Assembly: GCA_030512295.1 (NCBI GenBank)
Contig: JAULSR010000002.1
Coordinates: forward strand, 1 to 64,000
Source: Bombardia bombarda
Taxonomy: Eukaryota; Ascomycota; Sordariomycetes; Sordariales; Lasiosphaeriaceae
Length of the DNA stretch: 64,000 nt
Direction of reading: 5' to 3'
Under the pieces are notes generated by a model. That model searched no databases and had not been told where the DNA came from. It saw only the letters and a list, made by a program, of their open reading frames with translations. Within the stretch, counting starts at the first letter, position 1; each line of letters opens with the position of its first letter. Position numbers and translations under genes: made by a program. This document shows positions 24,153 through 34,790 of the stretch, one piece after another.

Positions 24153-25657
24153 ATGGCCATGTACAATGATGCCAGTACTCCCCCACTTCAGTCGATCCCA
24201 TCCCACCAGATGTCCATCGTGGATATCGTTTTTCCTGGCTTTACCGGGATCTCTGCGGTCGTCCAGCAGCTTCTGGCTGGCAACTTGAACAGCTATACCC
24301 AGCTGCTATGCATCTGCGGGATGCTCATGTTCTTTGGCAGGTATGCCTGCAGATTCTTGGGGGATGTGGTGGAGTTGGTGGAAACTCATTGCAGTTCGTG
24401 GCCCTTCCCGAGGCACTGTGGATGGTTCTAACAATCAGCAGCCGTAACAGTCGTGTCTTACTCTGACGAAGCGCATGACATGCTTCTTGCCTGGGCAGTG
24501 TCCCAGCCCTTCGCCGATAAGGCTCGGTCCTCCCTCGCCAGTGTCCGGAGGGGGCGAAGGGGATACGGCGACGACCATCCAGATTCATCCGAGAACAAGA
24601 CTCTATCCTATTCGCCCTGGAATGGAGCCTTTTTTTTCTGGTATAAGAACCATCTGCTCGTGTTTCGGTGTAGGGAAAAGGAGGTCCGCTTCTCAATAGA
24701 AGAAGCAGTCTCTATCTCTTGCTTCGGATGGTCTTCAGCGATTCTGAAGGAGCTCCTCAGCGAGTGCAAGGACAAGTACCTGAAGCTTGTCCAGAACAAG
24801 ACGTCCGTGTTCGAGCACCGAGAGCACCGCTGGGTTCGGACCTCGACAAAAGACATCAGACCAATGTCGACTGTCGCCATGGATGAGAAGGAGAAAAGAG
24901 GGCTATTGGAGGACGTCCAGAATTCCTCGGTCCCGAAAGCCGAACGTGGTACTCCCAGCGCGGCATTCCTTACCGACGAGGCTACTTGTTGTATGGACCG
25001 CCCGGAACAGGGAAATCCAGCTTGAGCGGTTCCATTGCCGGTCACTTTCATCTGGACATTTATTCGCTCAGTCTTTCTGGTGTCTGCGAGGGCGATCTGA
25101 AGACTCTGTTTGGCAAGCTCCCGGGGAAGTGTGTCGTTGTTTTGGAAGACATTGACGCGGTCAGGACGACGCGATCGCGAGATGGCGAAGAGGACAAATC
25201 GGGCAAGGGCAGCAAGGTGTCGCTGTCGGCTCTACTCAATGTCCTCGACGGCTTTGCCTCGCAAGAGGGTCGACTACTGGTCATGACGACAAATCACATC
25301 GAGAAACTCGACAGCGCATTGATTCGAGCTGGTCGCGTGGACATGAAGATCGAGTTTCGGCTCGCCGACAAGGATATGATCACCCAACTGTTCCATCTCA
25401 TCTACAAGCAGTCGGAGGACGACATCCCCGAGAAAGGAAAACGAATCGAAGCTGACAAGACGGTCGAGCGACTGGCCGAGGCTTTTGTTGCGAAGGTGCC
25501 CGAGCTGCAATACAGCCCTGCCGAAGTCATGTCCTTTTTGGTGGTGCACAAGCAGTCGCCTAAGGTGGCACTCGATAATGTGGACCAATGGATGGACAGA
25601 ATTAGGGAAGAGAGGGCGAATGTGAAGAGGGCAGATTCTTGGGTGCAGGAGGGGTGA
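24153..25657 (+). CDS. BCS1-like AAA ATPase, one frame break
   Basis: Start at 24153 (CCAGCCATGG), downstream of a TATAAG at 24029. Exon 1 is 24153-24393 and exon 2 is about 24439-25657, with a 45-48-bp intron starting GTTCGT. The N-terminus has a hydrophobic segment (LLCICGMLMFFG) as in BCS1 membrane anchors, then a BCS1-specific domain with STVAMDEKEKRGLLEDV. The AAA domain has Walker A GPPGTGKSS, Walker B VVVLEDIDAV and the MTTNHIEKLDSALIRAGRVD block. Around 24918 the frame shifts by one missing base between GLLEDV and FLGPESRTWYSQRGIPYRRG. It is a recent pseudogene or a sequencing error; total would be about 486 aa. Family members include mitochondrial Rieske-protein translocase Bcs1, but fungal BCS1-like paralogues have unknown roles. 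Confidence 0.75.
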
Positions 25658-26523
25658 ACATACGGGGCCGATTTTGGCGTCACACACATGTCTCTCTAAT
25701 TCGTAGGAGATGTCGATGGATTTCGTTTGGAAGGTATCTTGGGGAACTTGGTCAGATTGCCAACAGTGTTTATAGCTATAGCTCCACATTCCTTTGCCCG
25801 ATGCGACTGACATTTTCCAATCAAGCAACTAGGAAATATAGTGACCGATTTATCTTGGCCCTCAGATATTGGCAGCGTACGCCGTGCGAGACAGTGAGAG
25901 ACTGTCATAGACGGACGTAAGACCCCGTAATAAGCGACGCGGCGCGAAAGACGACCGTGCATCCACGTCACCTGGCAAGGTTCGGACAAAGTCCAAAGCC
26001 CAAGCCACAGGCAGGCGTAGTGGCTGGACAAGACGCATGTCAGAAAACGGCACCCCATCTCTTCCCACACGCCACAACAATGGCAACAACAAATGGCCAC
26101 CTGCTTCTAATTATAATACCGTGAGGCATCAAAAAAGGGTCACCACGAAATGTCTCGGTTTTGGGCCTCCAAAAAGTTTCCTCTATTGTCTGCCAGAAGG
26201 GCCTTATTCTGGGTATCCCTTCTCCGCTCTTGATTGGGGTCCCTCCACTCCACTCCTCGTGGGTCCGACTTAGGGCTCTATCACTTGTTCAGCCTCTGCA
26301 AATTCCAAGACCCGCATCCAGAACGTCACTGCTGACCTTTCTTGCTCTGCGGTGCGTGTCCCAGAATGGACCTCTTGTGGGTAACGCGCGGATCGAGCCC
26401 AACGATAACGATCGAGAAAGTTGCCGCATTCGATTCTGGAGTAGCTCGTGACACTGGGGGAGACGGGGGTTCGAAGGCCCTGGCATTCCTTTCGCTGACC
26501 ATTCTGTCTACCGCAAACGTCCA
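25658..26523. other. Intergenic, convergent gene ends
   Basis: Lies between the ends of the BCS1-like gene (plus strand) and the FunK1 gene (minus strand), so it should hold two 3' UTRs. Short open frames on both strands show no domain, and no repeat or RNA gene is apparent. Confidence 0.5.
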
Positions 26524-28999
26524 CTACTGCAAGTCCTCCCACTTCTGGAGAGTTTCTCTCATTTGAGAGTAGAGCTTCTCGTCTTCCCGTTCCCACGGCC
26601 TGTCCCTTGGAAAAACGACTTTTCGCAGCTTGTTTGATAGTGGGATGAGTGGCTCGCAGTATGGCGTGAAGTTATCGGTGATCGTCTTCATGAAAATCGC
26701 CTCCTTCGCCACAGTGCCTAACTTCTGCTTCGCCAACTCTTCCGTGTCCACATAGTTCCACTTGTCGAATTGTTTAACGACTCTGCTCTCGTCTGGTCCT
26801 TTGCAGTGGATGCATATCCAGAACAAGACCCAGAAGAATGACTCGAGATCGTGCATGAACGAATGCTGCTCGCCCAGAAGTGCCCCGATGGCCATGAATG
26901 CCCTCGTGCCGGTCTTTCCTCTCGCTCCCGACACACCTCCTCGTTGCTCTTTGATGCTGAGGTCAAAGTCAATCAAGAACGATGGCCAGGACGGGTTGTT
27001 GTCGTCCTCATTGATCCTGAGATTGTTGATTGAGATGTCTCTGTGGAGGAAGCCTGCCTTGCGTAAGGACTCATGTCCCTCAATGCAGCCCTCCAGTGCG
27101 GCAACCAGAGCCGAACGGGAGCTTGCCTCGTAGATGGGCTTTCCATAGTCAAGAGTAATGGTGCGCCGATGTATCCGATTCGGTAGTGCATCGCTGCTGG
27201 CTTTCGTTGGAGATGCCGAGCAGGATCGCTTGCTGCGCGGCAGAGGGGCGCCAGTTTGGCTGGATGATCGCTTCTTGCCAGCAATGCTACCGCTGCGGCC
27301 TTTCCGCGAAGCACTAGACGCGATCATACTTGACGGCGGCATTGAGCGTTCTGGCCGGTAGTTCGTAGCTCTCGTAACATCTAGTCCTCCCCGAACGTTG
27401 CTTTGAATATCGTCGTCCATACCGCCTATTTGGACGGTACTGTGATGGTAATATCGGGCTACCTTGACCACACCCTTGCCAGTTGCCTCACGGAGCAAGT
27501 CGCCTTCCTCATCTCGTTCTTGGTACTGCCACGAATCTTTGATAACAAACGGTTTCTGGGGGTCTTCTTCGCGATGAGCCTTCCAACAAGTCGTCGCTCG
27601 GCCGGCTATGCAACGTGTGCGATGCATTACCTTGTCAATGATGAGGCGCTCCTTCGAGCCATTCCGCTCGATCTCAATGAACCGTTGACCGTTGACTGTC
27701 ATGAATGTCGGATCGAAACCGAGCTCCTCTTCGTTCATCCACAAAAACCCGAGGACCGTGGACACGAACTGCAGCCCATCCTTATTGATGTCGAATTGTT
27801 CGGATGCGATCCCCCCGAGCCGGTCAAACTCCCATATCCTCATGAGCGATCCACAAAGGGTGAAACCCAAGACGAAGCGGCGGGTATCTTGAGCAGCAAG
27901 CACCTCTCTAGCGTACCTCCCAATGTTGAGCCACGCCTTCGAAGCTGTGTCGGCGGATGGATTGCTCTTCAGCTCTCCAGGCACCAAGATCTGCGACCAA
28001 TGATACCGAGAGTCCTTTCTGGCGTCGGGATCATTCACAAAGCCGATATCCAGCTTGCGTTCCGCTGTGGAACCCTGGATTGGCTTGTTGGGTTGTGCCA
28101 GTGGCCTCCGCCGTAGAGTCGTGGTTGACTTATGCTCATTCGCAAGGTCCCAGAGCTGTTCGCTTAATCCCGCAAACCAGCTCAAGACACGATCTTGGTT
28201 TGCATCTTCTGGCCAACCTCTCCATCCTCCGCCGAAGAGTGGATTATCGCCCTCCATACACTTCTTGAAGACAGCCTTATAGGCCGACTCAAGACCCGGT
28301 ATAGCTCTAAAAAAAGTCTCGTGGAAACGAAGAAGCCCGACGTACATAACGCCAAGTTCTTCCCTAAGAACCTTGTCCACATCTTTACGGTATTCGGAGG
28401 AGTTTGCGAAGCTGCCTGTGCTTTGACGCCATGGGGTTTGTTGGAAAGAGGACGCTACCGGTTGGGGAGGCGGGGTGGATTCGGTGACGGCAAGGTACAC
28501 TTGATCCCAGATGAGCGCATCGTCTGGATCGTCGGCAAGGGCTGCGTTCAGGAGAGGCTTGATGCAGTCGAGGTCGAAGTCGTCGGAGGCGGCCACAGAA
28601 ATGAGCTTTAGTAGATCGTTTCGAAGGGTGCAATGGCCTGACTTTGATCGCAAAAGGCGAATAGTAGGGAGATTTCGTAGTACAGAAAAAAGATCGAGCG
28701 CGAGATTTTGTATATCTGTATGACAATTAGAAGGCACCTCAGCGAACAATAGCCGACTTACCTTCATATTCAAGCTGGACCAGCGCGTCCAGAGTACAAG
28801 GTATGCTCGCGCCTTCGCAGATCAAATTAAACGAAACGCGGAAAGCATCAAGGCCTTTCCCAATGGGATTGTCCTTGATGATCTTTAACCGCGGTTGATC
28901 TATCATGGCGGAAGGGATACTCTCTAAAGAAGAGAGGAAAGCGCCGAAAGGCGCTTTTCGTAGCGTTCGTTTGGCCATTGCGAATTCGCGCCCAGCCAC
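26524..28999 (-). CDS. FunK1-type protein kinase
   Basis: Exons 28999-28762 and 28715-26524 (46-bp intron GTAAGT...ACAG, phase 1) give 809 aa. A FunK1-like N-terminal region with WSQILVPGELK and a KAWLNIGRYAREVLAAQ block is followed by a basic Ser-rich insert and the C-terminal kinase lobe. The catalytic loop is LHRDISINNLRI, with HRD and Asn kept. The metal-binding motif is IDFDLSI, DFD instead of DFG, which is characteristic of the FunK1 family. The P+1 region reads KTGTRAFMA and helix F is HDLESFFWVLFWI. FunK1 kinases are fungal-specific, often expanded, and of unknown substrate. The start could also be the Met eight codons downstream. Confidence 0.88.
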
Positions 29000-31479
29000 C
29001 GGACTCGGGCCACCGGTAGAAATTCGGAACTAGTCAGCCCAAAAAAGTCGGGGGTCAACAAGCCCAAATAATTCCAACTCACCAAACCAAATCGCGCTCT
29101 AAGGACTAACCCAAGGCTAGCAGACTAAGCCCACGAAAGGAGCAATGGACTTCAAACCTCAGCGAGAGATTGCATGTGCGGGAGCTCTGCTGAACCCAAT
29201 CTCGCAAGTGAAGAAGAGAGGGAGCAGAGCAGAAAGTATGGGAAGGGAAAAGGGAGAGGTTAAGAAGAGTTTGAGGGAGCAGACTGAAGTATGGGGTTCG
29301 AAAGCGGGACAACACACTGACTACTGGTTTCATAGGAGGACGGATGCCGGGTTCTACGGATGGAAGCTGGGGAAGGTCCTACGGTACGCCTTTTATGGAT
29401 CTGCTCGTCGACCGATCATATGGGCAGATGTAAGTGCGGCAAAGGCTATGATAGGGGCGATGTCCTCAACGACGGCTGAGGTGCGGAGGCCATAGGGAAC
29501 AAGCGTCCCCGCTACCATCTGCAGAATGCAAGGGCTATTATGCGTTTTTGCCTGGCTAATAAAGCAGCCCTAGGTAAAGCTCGAGGCGTCATAGCGGCTA
29601 ACGTTAACACCTGGCTCTCATGCGTGTGGAGGGTGGTGTTCGGAGAGCCTGGGGATAGCGGTGGTCGCAGAGGTCATCCGGCCGACCACGGACCGATTTG
29701 CGAGAAGCGGATGGGGGCAAGGCAGAATCAACACCAAAGGTGTCGGAATCCAGGAGGCAGCCAATGTGGAGAGCATGAAGGCAATCTTGGCCGGGACAAG
29801 CCTTCCACCATACTGGTCAGGTCATGGATGGTCATCCTGCGTCGCAGGCGGACTCAACGAGATTGACGTGGCCTCCGGAAAGCCCGAGAGCGTTAGAAGC
29901 ATGAAGGGCGTTGGCTGACCCCTATTCGTGGCTGGCAAGCTGCAGAGCCAACAATTAGGAGATGGAGGCGGAGGGAGGGCGCAGGAGTTGGCGGCGCGCT
30001 TCACCATCTCTTGGACGGCGGGGTTCAGGGATGGCCTTGGAGGATAGATGAGTCAAAGTTGCAGCATGGATAAAGGACTTTGCAGGCGTCATGGAGGCAG
30101 GGGCTTTCGGCTGAGTACGTATCCTGCGTAGCGCCCGCTGGGGGTTTGATGGCCGGGTCACCAGGCGGACTCGACGAGCTGATTCACGAGGGAGCGAGGA
30201 TAGGTCGGCAGAGGGTGGAGCTAAGGGAGACGAAGGAGTTGCTGGACAAGCCTCTGTCTGCAAGCCAGTCATGGGCAGCATCCTGCGCCGCGGGCTGATT
30301 CAACGAGGTGGGCATGACCTCAGGGGCAGTGTGGATTCATCCACTTCCATGGATGACGGGCTTCGGGGGGGTCAGGAGGTCGTGTTTGCGAGTTGCTATG
30401 CGAGGTCATGCAAGAACATAGCTACCCCTCATCGTCGGAGAGCGGCGTGGAAGAGGCTGGTCAGCCGATGCGTCGAGCAGCAAGTGTGTCAGGCAAGAGC
30501 CGGTGACGCCCAGGGGCTGGCGGTTGGGAGTTGGAGGCGATCCTGAGCGGTCAACGCAAGTCCTAGACGGAGTCAGGAGGCAGCCCACGTCAGGCGGTCT
30601 CGTCGGTTCGTCCACGTCTGGTCTCGATATAGCCGCTGGATTCCAGCTCAGTCTCGGGACAGGTGAGCCAGGACTCGACACCTTCACTTCAGCAATGCGG
30701 ACAGATTCTTTACGAACAGCTACCACGAGTCCTTGTACCACCTCATCGTGCGAGTCTGAGCTTGGGCAAACGGGCAAGCTCAGGGCATATTACGAAGCTC
30801 TTGGGGACTGCTCCACCTCTATGGAAACTCCTCAGCGACGGGTTGACGACGACGATTCCCCATGTCCTCTGCAGGAATGGGTCTCCTACAGTGACAACGG
30901 TCCAAGGGACGAGACGGAGAATCGCCAGGATGGACACCCTGAGCCAGATCAAGCAACAACGTTCTCGATTTACCAGGACGATGAAGACTTTGGCAACGAT
31001 CAAGAGAACCACCCGCCAGTGCTCGATGAACTACGTGGTACTCGGTGCACTCTGACCACATCCTCGGGCGGAAACTGGCGGGCAGAGCTCAGCTTCACTC
31101 CAGATGTTCAAACGGGGCTGATCAAAATCGTATTAGACATGCGTTATTTTGGGGGGACCAGGCGACAAACCACACAATCGCACAGACACACTCCACACCG
31201 CATCAGCAGGAGACGAGACCAACAGCCACAGCGTCACGGTGTCAGAGCAGGTCTTTACAGACAGGAAGTGCAGGGTAGAGAGCGGTAGCCTGAAATCTGG
31301 AGTATATAAATCGCTTCCCCCCTTCCCTCCTAAACAATCGATCTTCGTCCTTCGTCTTTTACCCTTCGTCCTTACACAAAAGTCCGTTTAAACATTTCCT
31401 AATCTTAATTCGCGAAATTCTAAAGTTATAATAAACGGCCCGTAAGCGTAGAAATTTTAATAAGTTTATTACTTTAATT
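29000..31479. other. Long intergenic stretch with unrecognised open frames
   Basis: Several open frames are present (for example plus-strand 29145-29495, 29661-29918 and 30503-31288) with no domain I recognise. The frame at 29661-29918 (GWGQGRINTKGVGIQEAANV and onward) has protein-like composition but no clear start or splice partners. From about 31300 a TATATAAAT and a pyrimidine run lead into about 100 bp of AT-rich, RIP-like sequence (31380-31479) that ends at the solo LTR. Confidence 0.45.
30503..31288 (+). CDS. Uncertain hypothetical protein
   Basis: An open frame of 261 codons whose middle part is acidic and Ser/Thr-rich. It includes TTFSIYQDDEDFGNDQENHPP, which resembles short acidic QEN/KEN-containing stretches of disordered nuclear proteins. 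The first 60 and last 40 codons look less protein-like, so the true gene, if any, may be a spliced subset. No domain and no clear introns. Sits between a FunK1 gene and a solo LTR. Could be a chance frame. Confidence 0.2.
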   Translation: MTPRGWRLGVGGDPERSTQVLDGVRRQPTSGGLVGSSTSGLDIAAGFQLSLGTGEPGLDTFTSAMRTDSLRTATTSPCTTSSCESELGQTGKLRAYYEALGDCSTSMETPQRRVDDDDSPCPLQEWVSYSDNGPRDETENRQDGHPEPDQATTFSIYQDDEDFGNDQENHPPVLDELRGTRCTLTTSSGGNWRAELSFTPDVQTGLIKIVLDMRYFGGTRRQTTQSHRHTPHRISRRRDQQPQRHGVRAGLYRQEVQGRER

Positions 31480-31732
31480 TGTAAGGACATCCCCAAGCCA
31501 AGGACATCCCCAAGCACGCCAAGGACATTCCCAAGCACGTGCTCAAGCACATGCCAGAAGCGTCCCCAAGCACATGCCAGTTATCCCACCATCTATGTAT
31601 ATAAGCAGCGGCCCTCGCCCACCTTCCGTTGCGAGGGCCAGGTTGAAGTCTTACGCCAATACCAGTCATTGCTCGCCTTCCCAGTTATCTTCATTGTGAC
31701 CACCTTGATCAGGCGTACCTGCCTTCTCTTAC
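31480..31732. repeat. Solo gypsy LTR, not RIP-mutated
   Basis: The 253-bp segment starts TGTAAG and ends CTTACA, perfect LTR-type terminal inverted repeats. The left part has repeated GGACATCCCCAAGC and AAGCACATGCC motifs, as in a U3 region. A TATA box (TATATAAG at about 31598) precedes an R/U5-like part. It is the GC-rich counterpart of the decayed LTR at 3074-3308 and of the LTR remnant at 10141-10178. No obvious 5-bp target duplication flanks it and no second LTR or pol is nearby, so it is a solo LTR or a truncated insertion. Confidence 0.75.
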
Positions 31733-32411
31733 ATGTGGGTCGTTAGTTATGGGTGTGGGAGGGTAGACTGGCCTGATCTGAGATGACTCCTGCCGAATCG
31801 CTAATTGCTGGTTACATTATACGGGCCCAGGCGTATGCCCGTTGTTGCCTGGTTCGAGACTAGTCTGGTTGCCCCGCGTTTTAGCGTCCAGGTACAGACC
31901 TTCCCACTTGGGATTCCACTTTCGTCATATCGGGCTAGGCTTTGGGGTGTTCTGAGCATCCATCGTCCTCTCGATTGATAATGACCCATGTACTGCCGTA
32001 TTGCGGCTTTTCCCTTGTCAATGCCACGACCACAAACCTCATCCGCTCTGCCCGACTACAAACCAAGCTGCCCGCGCCTCTGCTCCTGGTAGCATTCATC
32101 CAAGGTCGACTGGGTGTAGAGGATTGGACTTGCCAGTTCACCACATCGCTCAGTCATCACTTCTGTGTCGCGGGCGCTCTTGAGACATCGACTGGTGGAT
32201 ATCGCACACTGCACGGAGCACGGCCAAGGCAAAGCACGCTGTGTTTGTGGGAGCTATCTCACCCATGTAGGTACGACACATACCAGCGAATTGTTTCAAA
32301 CGCCATCGAATTCCCGCTAGGCTGCCAGTGATCGGGCAGAATACTCCCCCCCTTGGGCTAGTCAGGCTCGTGTCGTCGCCTCGACGAAGTCCTTTTGCCC
32401 TCGGAGTGAGG
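31733..32411. other. Intergenic, upstream of the Ubp16-type gene
   Basis: The first 240 bp directly right of the LTR could include leftover internal retroelement sequence, but no primer-binding site is certain. The remainder is the presumed promoter and leader of the deubiquitinase gene. Open frames here show no domain. Confidence 0.45.
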
Positions 32412-34304
32412 ATGCCCGACAAGTCGCTTACGGTAGCCACCTATGCTGCTGGGGCTTCGCTTGCCGCCATCACTCTGATCTACGTTTTCGGGCCGACCTA
32501 CTTCTTCGACAGTGATCCAGCGGCTGCTTCAAGCGGGGTTTTCTCTTCGCGCAAGAAGGGCGTCGTTGGCCTCTCGAACCCGGCGAACGATTGCTTCATC
32601 AACTCGGTGCTCCAGGCCCTTGCTGGCCTGGGCGATTTGCGACTGTACCTCATTCGAGAGACACATCGCCGTAGCCTGGCTGATGAATGGATATACGCCC
32701 AAGCCGTCCCGCCCGGTGTGTGGGAATGCGGCGACGGAGAAGCGGGTGGCCCGCAGCCGAGTCGCAAGAATATACCCGACTGGAAGCTCGAAGGACTGCA
32801 GGCCGGCCTCGTCACAAAGGGCCTGAAGGACATATTGGACTCGCTGAATGAGCGTCCCATTTACAAAAAAACTATATCCGCCCTCCCTTTTGTCAAGACG
32901 CTGGAACAGGCCTTTCGCCAGAGGATAAGCCGGCAGCAGCAAGATGCCCAGGAGTTCTTGCAAGTGGTGGCGGAAAGGCTGTGTGACGAGTACCATGCCG
33001 GCCGCAGGGCGCGGAAATTTGCCCAATGGCAGGCAGCAGGGGGTGGCAAAGGTAGTAACGACGGCGAGACTGATGAGAGCACCGACGAAACAGAAGAAGG
33101 CTTTCCCCTTGAAGGGAAATTTGAGTCGCAGATTGAGTGTCTAACCTGCAAGTTCAAGCCACGGCCCACCGAATCAACATTTTGTTCTTTGACCCTCAAC
33201 GTGCCACAGGCGTCGGCCACCACCTTAAATGCATGTTTTGATGGCATGTTCAAGACGGAGTATATCGACGATTTCAAATGTGAAAAATGTCGCCTACTTC
33301 ATGCCGTGGCTGTTCTCGAGGTAGAGGCGCACAAATCCACCTCAGACAGCTTCAAGGCGACAGCCAGTGTCACTTTGAAGAGGCTTCGGCTCGCCATTGA
33401 AACAGACCCAGAAAAGGTCCCAGAGGATATATCATTACCCGACCTTCGTTATGCGCCAAAACGCAGGATAGCCCGCCACATCCGTCTGACAGAATTCCCC
33501 AAGATCATGGCCATACATCTCTCGCGGTCCATCTTCGATGCTAGCAACCTATCTCACAAGAACTCGGCTAAGGTGGCCTTCCCGGAACAGCTGTCGCTAG
33601 GTGGGCTACTGAATCAACGCAAATACAAGCTGCTCGGTCTGGTCACACACAAGGGGAGTCACCACAGTGGACACTACGAGTCCTTCCGCCGCCAAAACAT
33701 TTACCCCCCATTTTCCAACCCGCACACATTCCAGGCCTCGGGCGCCTATACTACAGCTGGTGGCCTCACATCCACACACCAGATTCCTACGTTGCAGATA
33801 CGGCATGAACAACAACTGCAGCAACAACCACAACATAAGTTTGAGGACAACAGTCCTTTAGCATTGACGCCAGACCTTTCATCGCCGGAATCGGGAACAA
33901 ACTCATCGACGCCATCTCTCGACTCAGCCATAACTCCGCCTGCCGCCGCTGCTCAGAACTCGACACCGGTTTCTGTTACCCAGCGCACAGGCCTGAGACC
34001 CTCGCATTGGGAAAGGGACACCGACACGAGCAGCCTGCGGTCAGTGGTGGCAGCATCGGCACGCACGACACTGTCTCGTATTGCATCTAGGCCCTCCTCG
34101 CATGTGGGTACTTTTGTTTCCCCTAAGGAAGATGCCCCACTACCGTCAGTGCCCCTCGTAGGGAAATCAAAGCAGCGGAAGCTTCATGATCGTTGGTGGC
34201 GAATCAGCGACGACAAGGTGAAGGAAGCAAGTACCCGCGACGTACTGAGCATGCAACGTGAGGTGTATCTTCTTTTCTACGAGTTAGAGAGGGAGGCGTC
34301 GTAG
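32412..34304 (+). CDS. Ubiquitin carboxyl-terminal hydrolase, Ubp16/USP30-like, membrane-anchored
   Basis: Single exon, 630 aa. Start chosen at 32412 so that a transmembrane helix (about residues 7-29, VATYAAGASLAAITLIYVFG) lies at the N-terminus, as in yeast Ubp16 and animal USP30 of the mitochondrial outer membrane. The Cys box is GLSNPANDCFINS with catalytic Cys61. The QQDAQEFL block follows, then two CxxC pairs (CLTC, CEKC) for zinc. The His box is HKGSHHSGHYESF with His at about 421, and the third motif RWWRISDDKV is near residue 595. A long Ser/Pro/Gln-rich insert separates His box and C-terminus. It should remove ubiquitin from mitochondrial surface proteins; location is inferred from the family. 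Confidence 0.9.
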   Translation: MPDKSLTVATYAAGASLAAITLIYVFGPTYFFDSDPAAASSGVFSSRKKGVVGLSNPANDCFINSVLQALAGLGDLRLYLIRETHRRSLADEWIYAQAVPPGVWECGDGEAGGPQPSRKNIPDWKLEGLQAGLVTKGLKDILDSLNERPIYKKTISALPFVKTLEQAFRQRISRQQQDAQEFLQVVAERLCDEYHAGRRARKFAQWQAAGGGKGSNDGETDESTDETEEGFPLEGKFESQIECLTCKFKPRPTESTFCSLTLNVPQASATTLNACFDGMFKTEYIDDFKCEKCRLLHAVAVLEVEAHKSTSDSFKATASVTLKRLRLAIETDPEKVPEDISLPDLRYAPKRRIARHIRLTEFPKIMAIHLSRSIFDASNLSHKNSAKVAFPEQLSLGGLLNQRKYKLLGLVTHKGSHHSGHYESFRRQNIYPPFSNPHTFQASGAYTTAGGLTSTHQIPTLQIRHEQQLQQQPQHKFEDNSPLALTPDLSSPESGTNSSTPSLDSAITPPAAAAQNSTPVSVTQRTGLRPSHWERDTDTSSLRSVVAASARTTLSRIASRPSSHVGTFVSPKEDAPLPSVPLVGKSKQRKLHDRWWRISDDKVKEASTRDVLSMQREVYLLFYELEREAS

Positions 34305-34790
34305 CTTAGTGCACCCTCTGAAAGCAAAATCAAGCAAATAGTGTACATAGACAATGATAGATCATGACTAAGACCACACCAGCGTTGTGGGGACGTTAAC
34401 TATAGGGCCACCTATAATCACATTTTCAGATGATCAACCATCGGACTAACGAGTGCAGAATTGTCACTGCTTCCCGCTCCACACCGAGACTAAGGCAGAC
34501 TCTAGCCCAGTGCGAGTCCTTAGCACATATGATATATTGCCAAAGTCTGTGCTGTCAGTCTCAAATACTTCTTTTCGGAATGTAGCTATTACGTGACACA
34601 TGCTCTCTGTTAGGACAAGCCGTATACCCTCCTCGTACCCCTCTCTTCGACATATTTATAGACCAGCTCTAACGCCGCGTTAGCCCCCCTGAACGAATGG
34701 CTGAGTGCCTTTATTCCGGGGGCAGAAAGACTAAAACCTGTCAATTGCGCTTACACTCTGCCCCAGCCCGCCGAGAATAGCTGCCGTGCC
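34305..34790. other. Intergenic between convergent genes
   Basis: This stretch lies between the stop codons of the deubiquitinase (plus strand) and the oxysterol-binding protein (minus strand). Presumed 3' UTRs; nothing else seen. Confidence 0.5.

Noticed and set aside
31800..31870. tRNA-like B-box (GGTTCGAGAC) near the solo LTR
   Set aside because: The flanking bases do not form a T-arm or acceptor stem, so it is not a tRNA gene.
32328..32411. In-frame 5' extension of the Ubp16-type gene
   Set aside because: Starting here would bury the N-terminal transmembrane anchor behind 28 poorly conserved-looking residues; the start at 32412 fits the family better.
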